In this document: positions 10,731 to 21,837 of the stretch, piece by piece
Layout: every line of letters starts with the position of its first letter
Numbering within the stretch: the first letter of the stretch is position 1
Source of the DNA: Liolophura sinensis
Taxonomy: Eukaryota; Mollusca; Polyplacophora; Chitonida; Chitonidae
NCBI RefSeq assembly: GCF_032854445.1
Contig: NC_088301.1
Span: 7,300,044 to 7,364,043, forward strand
Length of the DNA: 64,000 nucleotides
Direction: 5' to 3'
Program-made: the position numbers and the translations under genes
The notes under the pieces: model-generated
Database searches by the model: none
What the model was told of the DNA's origin: nothing
The model's input: only the letters and a program-made list of their open reading frames with translations

Positions 10731-13700
10731 CTAGTAACAGAAATAACACGGAAACTTGGTGAAACACGTTGCAATGATTTCTGCTACAGCGTAAGTTACG
10801 GTACTTAAGGTCGATATGTATTAATATTGAACAGAATGAATTTCTTCCTTGCTAGTATTAGTGTCCTGAAATTACCAGTGAAGGGAATACTTTTCCAGAC
10901 GAAATCTGTATGCTGAATAGGAAAAAATGAGATGGCGGTATGTTTTATCCCTCACCCAATTGTCAAGTCCTGTCGTAGAAGTGAAAATTGCCGAGTATGC
11001 AACATTCGAATAAAGAACACAACAGCCATGGCGATGAATGAAATTATAAATTTTCCATCATTTATAACGTTAACAGACGTTTTTCAGTAGACAACATGCT
11101 TCGAGGTAGGCAACTGGCTAGCAGGTATAAAAAAAAGGTATATGAAATTTCAGGAACCTCTCACCAATGCCATCGCTGTCACTTCAAGTCCAGCTCATGA
11201 TCGCTTCCTCTCGGTCGTAATGTTAGCTAGCAACCCGCACATGGTTGTGGGTTCCCCCCAGGCTCTACTCGGTTTGCTCCCATCAGAATGCTGGATGGCC
11301 GCCCCCGTATCAGTGAAATATTCTTGAGTGCTGCGTACAACACCAGACAAATGAATAAAACAAGTAAATCAAATTTGAAATCACATGGGCTGTGATGAGT
11401 ATGATGTGCTGTATGATTTCCCACCTTTACGGATAAACGTTGGAGCCCCTTTCCATCCGGCACTAGCAGCATCGCCGAACGTGGTATCCACAGAACGTTT
11501 GAAAGAATCAAAGGATGTCACTTTTTCCATTTTCTCCAAAAGTTCCTTTGTTCTGGTCAAGTTCAAGAAAGAACACAGTCGAGATATGGTTGGTACGAAA
11601 TCCTGCAAAACAAAATTCCAGCAACGTATATGTATAAAGTAATGAGAGTCGATCTCAGCGGTACAGCGGTGGTAGTGCGGGTGTTAAGGCAAACGAAACA
11701 CTAAAATGAAGTATGTGTCAGATGGAAGACCGTTAAACACTATCCAGGAAAATAGTTCGAGTTATTTTTTTTCTTCAAGCCCACAAATTCAAAAAATCTT
11801 TGTATGTTTGTTGTAGAATTATATTCGGAGAAAGAGAATTCAATGTTACTGTAGGAAAGTGTGTGATTCTAATTTGAAATAACTGAGCAGATGTCGGAAG
11901 TGTTCATAGAAACTCCGCATATTGGAAAACATGCGAGTTGGCGTGGTATTTTAACGTGAGGACATCGCCATCTCAACGGTTGTAAGACTGATTTTAGTTT
12001 ATAGGATGTTTTCTCACCTGCTTCATGTAGGATGTTTTCTCACCTGCTTCAGTTGTTCATAATACATGACGTGTATTGGACACGGGCTTCCTTCTGTAAT
12101 GGCCGAACTCCACTCTTGCATGTATTCAAACCAGTCTCCATATGGCACTGAAATTAAGATTTTTAAAATCTAATAATCTAATAGAGTGTTAAACTGATAG
12201 AATCTTTATGTTGAAATAATAGAATATATGTGTTACATTTAACATAATAATCTGTTTTCCAGCAACAAACAGGTACCATATCTATAGAAACATACAGGGT
12301 ACAGGTATAGGACATGCAACACAGCAAAACAGCAATAAGAATTTCATCGAAAAAGAAAAGAAAGATAATATTTAGCAATTTAACATGACACACTATTAAC
12401 GCAACAAAGCGGTGGCATATCCCATAGTCTCGTAACATTCCAGATTAAAAGTTTATTTACAGTGTTACGAAGCACATCAGAAAAAATGCGGCTGTTGCCG
12501 TTGTCTTTCTTAACTCTGGATATTATTTCATGTCTTTTCTTTAGGACCAAAATAATCCTTTTTAGCGAAGAATCTTGTACACGCTTTAATATTTAAGTTG
12601 TGTATAAACCGATTTCGCTTCCATCTTGATGACAGCGGTCAGATTTTAATGGCGTGAAACAAAATGAGCCTTAAGGAAACACTCGCACGTTGACAAGAAG
12701 ATACCTGATGTAATACCTAGAACGAAAATCAGCCTGAAGGAAACATTCGCACCTTGACAAGAAGGTACCCGACGTAATACCTAAAACGAAAATGAGCCTG
12801 GAGGAAACACCCGCACCTTGACAAGAAGATACCTGGTGTAACACCCAGAAAGAAAATGAGCCTGGAGGAAACACTCGCTCCTTGACAAGAAGATACCTGG
12901 TGTAACACCCAGAAAGAAAATGAGCCTGGAGGAAACACTCGCTCCTTGACAAGAAGATACCTGGTGTAACACCCAGAAAGAAAATGAGCCTTGAGGAAAC
13001 ACTCACTCCTTGACAAGAAGATACCTGACGTAATACCTAGAACGAAAATGAACCTTGAAGAAACACCCGTACCTTGACAAGAACATACCTGACGTAATAC
13101 CAAGAGTGAAAATGAGCCTGGAGGAAACACCTGCTCCTTGACAAGAAGATACCTGACACAATACCTAAAACGAAAATGAACCTTCAAGAAACATCCGTAC
13201 CTTGACAGGAAGATACCTGACGTAATACCCAGAGCGACAATGAGCCTGGAGGAAACACCCGCTACTTGAAAAGAAAATACCTGAGGTAATACCTAAAACA
13301 AAAATGAGCCCGGCAGAAACACACCCACCTTGACAAAAAGATACCGGACGTAAGGCCACAGCCAAACCTGTAGATCTGAAAACTATTCTGTTCATTTCAA
13401 AAGAAAGTCTTTTGATTGAGTGCTGCAGGAATATGTTTTGTTATTAAAACATGATGTTGTGTCATATTCAACATAATATATGGTAATGCAATCTTTATGT
13501 TGAATTAATAGAATATGTGTGCTACATTTAACAAAATAATCTGCTGCAATGACAGAATAATATGTTGTAATAACAACATGCATTCTAGTATAAATCAGAC
13601 AACAGAATTTCAGTTAAATTTAACAGATTCTTTTTTGCTTTTGAGAGTGTACATATGGAGAGAGCACTTGACTTCATTGCCTGGACTTTAACGGCCTTTG

Positions 13701-16700
13701 CATGCATTAGAGACGGTCGTGAACAAAAGATCCACAAACAAAAGAATCCAATCTATAGAGAACTTTTTGACAGCTTTTTCTTGAGCCTTTTTCCAACAAG
13801 CATTATAGGCTTGTTCTCTAGAGGACTATTTTTTAGGATTTATTTATTTCATTGAAGTTTTAAAATTTAAAATTTGAGGGTAGCCGGATTATTCTGTGAG
13901 AGGTGTAGTGTAATGAATCAGGCGCTGTATGCTGACGATACCATTAGGCTATAACAGGTGTAGCCTAATGAATGAGACTTTGTATGATAACGATACCATA
14001 AACCTATAACAGGTGTAGCCTAACGACGTCATTTGCTGACGATACCATTAAGTTATAAGAGGTATAACCTAACGACGTTGTACGCTAACGATACCATTAT
14101 GCTATAATATGTATAGCCTAATGAATTAGACATTGTATGCTAACGATACCTTTACGCTATAACATGTATAGCCTAATGAATTAGACATTGTATGCTAACG
14201 GTACCTTTAAGCTATACCAGGTGTAGCGTTATAAGCTAACCATTGTAAGATACCATCCGGCTATGATTATAATTAGGTGTTGTGAAGATAGGTGCAAAAC
14301 AGTGTGATTGGTGAGAACAGTTCTTGAATAGTGTATGTGTGGACCGAGCAACATAATGCAAACAAGAGCTGGCAAGGAAAAAGACAAACTTTTGTTCACA
14401 TATACTCTGAACTGCTCTCAGACTATAGCAAACCAATAACTGATCATATATATGTATATATCTCGATTACTAGGAGCAGGGGCCTCCGTGACTCAGCTGG
14501 TTAGCGGGCTAGCGCAGCATAATTAACCAGGAGCCTCTCACCAATGCTGTGAGTTCAAGTCCAGCTCATGCTGTCCCACGTGGGAAGGTCTTCCAGATGG
14601 TTGTAGGTTTCCCCGGTTTTCTCCCAACGTCGTGTAAGTGAAAATATTCTTGAGTACGGCGTAAAATACCAATCAAATAAATACCAGGAGCAAAACGGGC
14701 AACAAGGTGTAACAAAGACTAATCTGCCATTTCGAATACCTTTCCCCTCCATAAATAACTCCAGGAAGGCCGAGAATTCCCCGTTATATTCGTATTCTAC
14801 TCGGTCCACGATGAGGTTGTAGTACGACACGGCCACATCTTTGGGGTTACGACACACGAAAACTATCTTACACTGCTTCTGGAAAACATCTTTGGGTAGC
14901 AGGTGGTAGTTGAGGTGGGTGTTGATCACACGAGGAGACGGTTTGGTGTCCAGGTGGTCACAACCAACATACTCCAACATGGCGTCAGCTTTGGGAGCCG
15001 TCTGAAGTTGTAACTGGTTGGTGAATAGCAACGTGAGTAGCTCCGAAACCCAGTGCGTTCCTATCAAAGATATTTGTATTTCAGTTTGGGGGTTTAGCGG
15101 CATTTTCAAAATTTTTGTTCTTGCCCAAAATGACCCTTTTATAAACAGCTGAAATCAAGCACGACTGTGATATCCATGCTTCTATTCGACCGGTAAATTA
15201 TTCACAAACTACAAGTTTGAAAGATTAGCCAGGATTCAGCCTATTCTAGAATAGTTTTAGACAACTGTATACAGTGCCCACAACAATATGCGGTAGACAG
15301 ATAATCACTCTAAGCTGCGACTGCTCTCCTATTCAAATAAAACGTATTCTTCGCTTCGCATATAATACTATTTTACTTATAAAAATTTACTATTTTACAA
15401 TAAAAAAAGGGGAAAACATAATGACAAAAAAAAAGGAAAAGAAAATGAAAGGATAAAATGGCACCTATATATTGCTTTAAATATGAGTGTGTATCTGTTC
15501 AGTTCTGATTTATATTTACAAAAGAAGTTGGAAGATCTGGAAACAAACCAAAACCATCTACATGCTGACATGTCGTAAATCTTTACCTGGCAAACAATTT
15601 TAACTATATAGGCTGTATATGTTTACCATTAACGGCGACAAAATGACTCATTTGACCGTCATTTGCCATCAAAGTTGTTTCTTTGATGCTATATATTTAA
15701 TAAACTATATAATCTAATCATATCTGTAAAATTACTGAGAATTCTTTCTTTCTTTAATTCAAAAGAAAGTGTATTATAAGATTTTTTTTTTTTGGATTGG
15801 TGTTTTACGCCGTACTCAAGAATATTTCACTTATATGACGGCGGCCAGCATTATGGTGGGTGGAAACCGGGCACAGCCCAGGGGAAACCCACGACCATCC
15901 GCAGGTTGTTGCCAGACCTTCCCACTTACGGCCGGAGAGGAAGCCAGCATGAGCTGGACTTGAACTCACAGCGATCGCATTGGTGAGAGGCTCCTGGGTC
16001 ATTACGCTGCGCTAGCGCGCTAACCGACTGAGCCACGGAGGCCCTGTATTATAAGATGTTACTCTGATACCATGCCGCAGGTGGTCCAAATCTTCCCTAA
16101 ACCACGTCAGGATCCATTGTTTTCCCTGCATGCATCACTGAAAACTGACCATGGTTATATACTATTCATATAATGAATTCTTGCGCACTTTTTAGGAACT
16201 GGTGTTCATGTTGTATTTTGGAAACGGGCCTAGCCATTATCGACTTGGGTTACGAGTGGTATACAAACATGGGACTTGACGTTTACATGTAAAAGAAAGA
16301 CTGTTTCAAACGATAACATGAATGAGATCAAAGGTTAACATCAGTGACTTCAGAGGTTAACATGAGTGAGTTCAAACGATAACATTAGTGATTTCAGAGG
16401 TTAACCTGAGTGAGTTCAAACGGTAACATTAGTGACTTCAGAAGTTAACATGAGTGAGTTCAAAAGTTAACATGATAAGTTCAAAGGTTAGCAAGAGTAC
16501 GACTGAAGATTAACAAGAGTGATCTTGTTGGTAATAATAATAATAAGAAAGTACCGTTAAAAAAAGTCCCAAAAGAATAATCAAATACCTGATCTAGAAT
16601 ATGAGCAAATAAAGACATCATCTCGTTTGGCAGCGAATCCGCTGACGTCAGCCACATGCTCCATGGACAGTGGCCACAGACGACCTGATGCACGTTTAAG

Positions 16701-16745
16701 GATAATTTGATCGCCATTACTGTCATCGAAAATCACCTTCTCCAT
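10600..16745 (-). CDS. Cytosolic sulfotransferase, copy B (five coding exons)
   Basis: This is a tandem paralogue of copy A in the same orientation. Exons 16589-16745, 14740-15060, 12044-12147, 11425-11602 and 10600-10730 join to a 296-residue PAPS-dependent sulfotransferase with the same exon lengths and phases as copy A. Motifs are SYSRSGTHW (48-56, Ser where Pro is usual), NTHL (His101), RNPKDVAVS (123-131) and the intact [13 protein letters not shown] (252-264). No stop or frameshift interrupts the exons, so it reads as functional. Intron 2 carries two minisatellites, intron 3 almost none, and the donor of exon 3 lies in a 26-bp tandem duplication. The 5' flank has a good TATA box about 1.3 kb upstream of the ATG. 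Paralogy is directly visible; substrate and tissue are unknown. Confidence 0.93.
11148..11372 (+). mobile_element. SINE family 1, 5'-truncated, diverged
   Basis: CAGGAACCTCTCACCAATGC through AAATATTCTTGAGTGCTGCG and an A-rich end. It sits in SULT-B intron 4, just downstream of exon 4. Confidence 0.7.
11425..11602 (-). CDS. SULT-B coding exon 4
   Basis: The exon is 178 nt, from acceptor TTTTGCAG|GATTTC to donor GTAAAG|GTGGG. It encodes [21 protein letters not shown] and KGAPTFIRK. The RKG motif for PAPS 3'-phosphate binding is intact here, unlike in copy A. Confidence 0.9.
12044..12147 (-). CDS. SULT-B coding exon 3
   Basis: The exon is 104 nt, from acceptor ATTTCAG|TGCC to donor AAGCAG|GTGAGA. 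It encodes [17 protein letters not shown] and ends VMYYEQLKQ. The last bases of the exon plus the donor are duplicated 26 bp downstream, giving a second possible donor. Confidence 0.9.
12664..13350. repeat. About 64-bp minisatellite in SULT-B intron 2
   Basis: Eleven or so units with ACGAAAATGAGCCTGGAGGA and CTTGACAAGAAGATACCTG. The central units (12840-13000) are nearly identical and the flanking ones diverged. Minus-strand frames across it are artefacts. Confidence 0.92.
13895..14270. repeat. 50-60-bp degenerate minisatellite in SULT-B intron 2
   Basis: About seven copies with AGGTGTAGCCTAATGAATGA, GTATGCTAACGATACCATTA and GCTATAACA. Confidence 0.85.
14481..14690 (+). mobile_element. SINE family 1, internally deleted
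   Basis: Head GGCCTCCGTGACTCAGCTGG, tail CTTGAGTACGGCGTAAAATA. The middle is shorter than in the full-length copies. A 7-bp direct repeat AGGAGCA flanks it. It lies about 50 bp downstream of SULT-B exon 2. Confidence 0.8.
14740..15060 (-). CDS. SULT-B coding exon 2 (catalytic core)
   Basis: The exon is 321 nt, from acceptor GATAG|GAACGC to donor AAAG|GTATTC. It encodes [18 protein letters not shown] (catalytic His101) and CRNPKDVAVSYYNL. It is nearly identical to copy A from [13 protein letters not shown] through QKQCKIVFV, and divergent after SYY, in the region that is substrate-facing in known SULT structures. Confidence 0.92.
15783..16044 (-). mobile_element. Full-length SINE family 1 with 13-bp target duplication
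   Basis: Complete element in reverse, from poly(T) to GCCACGGAGGCCC. It is flanked by TGTATTATAAGAT at 15770-15782 and 16045-16057. It lies in SULT-B intron 1. The short frames at 15769-16002 belong to it. Confidence 0.93.
16306..16520. repeat. About 20-bp minisatellite, SULT-B intron 1
   Basis: Alternating AACATGAGTGAGTTCAAA and GTTAACATTAGTGACTTCAG units ending just 70 bp from SULT-B exon 1. Confidence 0.8.
16589..16745 (-). CDS. SULT-B coding exon 1
   Basis: The exon is 157 nt, with ATG at 16745 and donor TCAG|GTATTT splitting the Gly53 codon. It encodes MEKVIFDDSNGDQ and GRLWPLSMEHVADV and ends in CSYSRS. The ATG used here gives the same N-terminus as copy A; internal ATGs further in would lose conserved residues. 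The acceptor TTTCAG|AGTAG before the ATG is also conserved between copies. Confidence 0.9.
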
Positions 16746-17607
16746 ATCGGGTCTACTCTGAAATCGATTTGAAACATTTTCTGTAGGAATCTTGTCAGAA
16801 TCTTGTTCTCAGCGTGTCCTCCATGCTTAGACAATTGGACAATACATTACTTCGCTAACACATTGAAAGAATTTTAGTTCCATATCCATATATAGCCATT
16901 TCCATGTCCTGCGCTCTTTTGTGCACAGTTCTAGATCTGCCATGTAAGAAAAAAACTGTTTCCAGTGAAAATTTGATTTCAGACAAACCATGGAATTAAT
17001 ATAAGCTTGCCTTACTGCCTTTGAGCAGGAATCTACCATGAAAATGTAAGCGACATCTCCAAGCGCACAAGTCAGAATGAGGCAGTCACTGATTTAAAGA
17101 GTTTGAATACCATCAAATAATACAACTGGTAAGTTTGGGCCCTTCGTCTCAGCATCATAATACGTAAGGTACATGAATCTAGCTGGTTCAAGTTTTACAG
17201 GTAGTAGATGACTTACGGAATGTGAGGTTTTTCTACCAGTAAACCCGACCATAAGTTAAATATGTTTGAGTGTGTGATGCAATAAACGAACTAAATAAGA
17301 TTATTATACGTCATAGAGTGATTCTCGGTTTCCATTGGTCAATACACGGTCACGTGATATTTCGCAAAATATGATGTACAACGATCACGCGCCCAAGGAA
17401 TGCAACGTGACGCTTACTAAGTGATATCCCATGTTCACGAGGCAATAGCCAATGATCTCGGGCTGATATCCAACGATCAAGTGTGTTTATTGCACAACAG
17501 ATGTGATCTGTTTGAAAAATAAACACCCGACTATCCACGTACACATTCGGTGATTTAAAGTACAATTAGAAAATGTACACTGTTTCCTTGGTATGATAAA
17601 ACATATG

Positions 17608-17733
17608 GCGCATGTTGTGGGATGGGATATCAGCAGTTGTCAGCTCTCGACAAGTGATACTCAACTCGGGCTTCTCCGTCGTTGAATACCATTTACCGCG
17701 AGCTGACAATTCCTGATATCCCACAACATGCGC
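17608..17733. repeat. Imperfect inverted repeat (foldback)
   Basis: The left arm GCGCATGTTGTGGGAT to TTGTCAGCTC (17608-17646) pairs with GAGCTGACAA to ATCCCACAACATGCGC (17700-17733), leaving a loop of about 53 bp. It may be a small foldback transposon. It lies between SULT-B exon 1 and its promoter block. Confidence 0.75.
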
Positions 17734-17858
17734 TATCTATAGAATATACTACGATAATGAAACAGTAATGAGAAGAAAAAAAACCAAAATAATTATTATA
17801 CCACAATCAGGGTGAAAATACAATGGTCTAATAGTTAAAAAACAACTGGTATAAAATA

Positions 17859-18130
17859 CACTCACTGATTCCATTGCTAAGTGGGTTGCCTTTTAAGGAA
17901 GTGGTACTGATAATTCTGTGGAAGACGTGTCCTCGCAATAGCGACTGGCCCGACTGACGGGTTGGGCTATCAGAGGGTCGCTCTGCACACCTGATCCGTC
18001 CTACACCACGGATTTGTTCACAGCCAACCATTGCTCTGTCCTGTCCTGAGCTTACTTTTATATCAAGAATATAAGGCCATCCGCTATGTCCACATGCAGT
18101 TTGACCCAAACACCTAAGCTGGAGGGGCAT
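17859..18130 (-). promoter_or_regulatory. SULT-B 5' flank: promoter and probable noncoding first exon
   Basis: This block is homologous to 6705-6990. On the minus strand a TATA box is followed by about 165 bp of conserved sequence and a plausible donor (CA|GTGAGTG, GT bases at 17864-17865). That fits a noncoding exon spliced to the acceptor 12 bases before the ATG at 16745. Inferred from paralogue conservation and splice signals; no transcript evidence is available. Confidence 0.5.
18055..18062 (-). promoter_or_regulatory. TATA box, SULT-B
   Basis: TATAAAAG on the minus strand, inside the block conserved between the two SULT 5' flanks. Initiation would be expected about 25-30 bp downstream, near 18025-18035. 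Confidence 0.5.
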
Positions 18131-18671
18131 TCGCATGAACTATTAATACAAAAGGTCACAACCTATTTCTCAGCTGATGACCCTTGCATTGTTATTGCTA
18201 CAGATGAGCTTGAAGATAAGGACTTCTCGCCCCGCCCCCACATTATTGCTCCTAACTGATACGGTCTCCTTCTCTCGTTTTTCCTCACGAGGCCAAATGT
18301 GGAGTATAAAGGAATTTATACCTATGCCAGGGGAAGGTTTATGGAGTGGAATAAGGCCGATGGCAATACAGTACGTGACAGTATCGTCAAATTTGTGGCG
18401 TGTTGAGCGGATGCTGCATGGATCCAAATGATGTTGATGTAATTCCTCGGAAAATGTGTTGAAAACTGTTCCTTAAATGAATTCAGAGACGAAGTTAAAG
18501 ATAACTCACTCGGTGCCGGCAACAGGTCATTGTGGACGCACATGCTGACTGCGACATTTATACGTTTATGTTTATTATTGTTTAACACCATATCCAAGAA
18601 TATTCCACTTATTCCACCACTTACTGCACCATGCAGTTCTCTTAGCTTGTTTTTACAGTTGCTTCATACTC

Positions 18672-19170
18672 ATCTTCTGGCCACGATATGGCAGCAATAC
18701 TGCCGAAGTTGTGCTAAGCCATAATCATTCCCTCATATTGCCGAAGTGGACTTAATCCACAATCATTCACAATATTCACCTTCTGGCCACGATATGGCAG
18801 CAATACTGCCGAAGTTGTGCTAAGCCATAATCATTCCCTCATATTGCCGCAGTGGACTTAATCCACAATCATTCACAATATTCACCCTCTGGCCACGATA
18901 TGGCAGCAATACTGCCGAAGTTGTGCTAAGCCATAATCATTCCCTCATATTGCCGAAGTGGACTTAATTCACAATCATTCACTCATATTCACCTTCTGGC
19001 CACGATCTGACAGCCATATTGCCGAAGTGGAGTTAAGTGACAATCATTCACGCGTATTCATGTCCTGGCTACGATCTGACAGCAATATTGCCAAAGTGGA
19101 GTTAAGCCATAATCATTCACTCATATTCACCCTCTGACCACGATCTGACAGCAATATTGCCAAAGGTGGC
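18672..19170. repeat. 106-bp tandem repeat with a degenerate extension
   Basis: Three near-identical 106-bp units starting CTGGCCACGATATGGCAGCA (18677, 18783, 18889), then shorter diverged units to about 19170. Confidence 0.9.
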
Positions 19171-19504
19171 TTAGGTAACCGCATCACAATTCATTCGAAT
19201 GGTCACTCGAACTGGGACACATGTAGTAATTCTGCTGCATCAGCACCCAGTGGATGATCCGCCAAATCCAATCTTCCCGTCATAAATTTAGTCACCAAAA
19301 ATCGTTTATAACGTCTAAAAGCGCTGTTCTTCATGGGTAGATTTACAATAAAAGCTATTCCATATCATGCATAAAGGTGTAGTTACAAGGATATGAGTTG
19401 TTATATTTATGAATGTGATTATCAAAAAACATACATGAATCTCAATATTCACTGGAGACAACGTAGGCCTACTACGCCATTTATTTGGAATGAAGGCGGG
19501 AAAG

Positions 19505-19585
19505 CGGGTCGTGGTCTAGCAGTTAAAGGCGCTGGCTTTTCAATCCCTAGGACACAGAAGGTACGGGTTCAAACAGGCCTTCTAC
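19505..19585 (+). mobile_element. tRNA-like SINE head
   Basis: GTCGTGGTCTAGCAGTTAAA (A box) and GGTACGGGTTCAAACAGG (B box) are about 40 bp apart. The acceptor stem does not pair well, so I call this tRNA-derived rather than a tRNA gene. Confidence 0.5.
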
Positions 19586-19861
19586 CAGAAATTTGTACAT
19601 TTCCCCGCTCTCATTGCTCCTCGGGAATTGGAGATAGGCCTACTAAGCGTTATAAGGTGCTAATGTATCCGTTGGTATGCTGTCAAGTTCGTTAAGACCA
19701 CTTATCTTCCACCGATGTGGAATGCACCTATGTACCAGTATGCCACAAGTGAGAAATTTCATAAGTAACTTGCCACAGGTCGATGGCTTAGCGCAGGGCA
19801 CACCGGGTTAAAAATCTGTATACAACAGTGGAAAACATACATATGATTTCACAATTAACAG

Positions 19862-19867
19862 TTTATT
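19862..19867 (-). terminator. Candidate poly(A) signal downstream of the tyrosine-repeat frame
   Basis: AATAAA on the minus strand about 590 bases beyond the stop at 20454. The intervening DNA (19868-20450) is AT-rich and without open frames, as a 3' UTR would be. Confidence 0.25.
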
Positions 19868-20453
19868 TATATAAAGGATATCTAGGCCTAGCAATAAATC
19901 ACAATGAGTTTATACGCACAAAATACAGTTTTTTCAAAAGAATACAAGTTCTCAAAAATAACATTTCAGCAGACGTAAGGGTTTGAGTCTTAACAGTTCA
20001 TAAAATCTGTACAACATACCATATTTAATATGACATATGGAATAGTTTGCTTAAATATAATATAATTATAAACATATAGTTGCACATGGAAAGCATAAAA
20101 TCTGCTTTAGGTTATAAGATTTGCATAGAAATGACTAAATGTAATGAAATACATGCATGAGTGGTTACTAATTCATTATATTGTTCAAAATAACAAAGAA
20201 ATACATGTACCTGTATAAAAAAGTTTAGAAGAATTTATATTATAAAAACCGAAAATAATATCAAAAATGTATGTGAAATATAAGTATAAATTATGTACTC
20301 TCAGGTTCAGATGGGTACAGCACCTTAAATCCTGTTTAAATCATGTCTACATAGGTCTCCAACAGATGTGTGAATAGTTTGCCACTTAAGCCTGTAGACT
20401 ACACCTGTAGTTGGTGGAGGGAGGGTGTGATGTGTGGAGAGGCTGTGATGGAG

Positions 20454-21690
20454 TCAATAGCTAAAGCCCTGGTAACCATAGGCCCAGGGATGCTCTAACA
20501 CCCCTTGATATTCCGCTGAAACAGACAGCGTATCACCACTTCGGTACACATTTTGATATTCGGCTGAATCACACAGCGTATCACCACTTCGATACACATT
20601 TTGATATTCGGCTGAAACAGACAGCGTATCACCACTTCGGTACACATTTTGATATTCAGCTGAAACAAACAGCGTATCACCACTTCGGTACACATTTTGA
20701 TATTCGGCTGAAACAGACAGCGTATTACCACTTCGATACACATTTTGATATTCCTCTGAAACAAACAGCGTATCCCCACTTCGGTACACATTTTGATATT
20801 CGGCTGAAACAGACAGCGTATCACCACTTCGGTACACATTTTGATATTCGGCCGAAACAGACAACGTAATACCACTTCGATACACATTTTGATATTCCGC
20901 TGAAACAAACAGCGTATCACCACTTCGGTACACATTTTGATATTCAGCTGAAACAGACAGCGTATCACCACTTCGGTACACATTTTGATATTCAACTGAC
21001 ACAGACAGCGTATCACCACTTCGATACACATTTTGATATTCCCCTAAAACGGACAGCGTATCACTGCTTCGGTACACATGTTGATATTCAGCTGAAAAGA
21101 CAACGTATCACTACTTCAATACGCATCTTGATATTCAGCTGAAACAGAATGCGTATCACCACTTCGATACACATTTTGATATTCCGCTGAAACAGAATGG
21201 GTATCACCACTTCGGTACACATTTTGATATTCGGCTGAAACAGACAGCGTATCACCACTTCGGTACACATTTTGATATTCCCCCTAAAACAGACAGCGTG
21301 TCACTACTTCGGTACACATCTTGATATTCCCCCTGAAACAGACAGCGTATCACTATTTCGGTACACATCTTGATATTCAGCTGAAAAGACAACGTATCAC
21401 TACTGCAGTACACATCTTGATATTCAGCTGAAACAGACAGAGTACCACTATTTCGGTGCACATTTTGATATTCCGTTGAAACAGAATGCGTATCACTTCC
21501 TCCGTACAGACTGTCCTGCCAGTCACGGAATTTCACTGCCATGCTCTGTAGGTTTTTTGTCCCTTTTCTGTGTTCATAGTTAAAATCGTGACGGTCTGGT
21601 GGGACCCCGCGCAAGACAGTAAAACTCTGGGGCACTCGCAGAGCGGGTAACACTCCCGCTGCCTGCCATAGGGTCTTCATTGTAGTAGAT
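20454..21690 (-). CDS. Candidate tyrosine-repeat (EYQNVY) coding region
   Basis: I do not recognise this protein. The main minus-strand frame (21077 to stop at 20454) has eleven copies of a 16-residue unit whose core EYQNVY is identical each time, joined by linkers like RSGDTLSVSA. A unique tail then ends in HPWAYGYQGFSY and a stop. Upstream, the frame starting at 21680 opens MKTLWQAAGVLPALRVPQ, runs about 60 unique residues, and enters the same repeat. Four single-base indels near 21384, 21329, 21283 and 21096 shift and then restore the frame. Differences between units at TAC/TAT, GCC/GCG/GCT and GGT/GGG are synonymous in this frame. YQN fits the YxN consensus bound by Grb2-type SH2 domains. 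It may be a real exon, a decaying gene, or a repeat that is open by chance because 48 is a multiple of three. Confidence 0.3.
20505..21500. repeat. 48-bp tandem repeat, about 20 units
   Basis: Unit core CACTTCGGTACACATTTTGA followed by TATTCGGCTGAAACAGACAG and CGTATCAC. Spacing is exactly 48 bp through most of 20505-21077, with single-base indels above that. See the separate coding candidate on the minus strand. Confidence 0.95.
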
Positions 21691-21837
21691 TCCTAAATGT
21701 GGCGATTTTGCAGTACCATCAATACAATCATCTCACCTCGAGCTATTGGTACATGAAAGGCGTGAGGAATTAGGCTATCGCACCAGTCCTGTTCGCTTTC
21801 CCTGCAATATGTACAGGACTCCTATGGAAGACGAGGA

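Noticed and set aside
12729-13187. 152-codon minus-strand frame rich in Phe, Leu and Ser
   Set aside because: It is a read-through of the 64-bp minisatellite in SULT-B intron 2.
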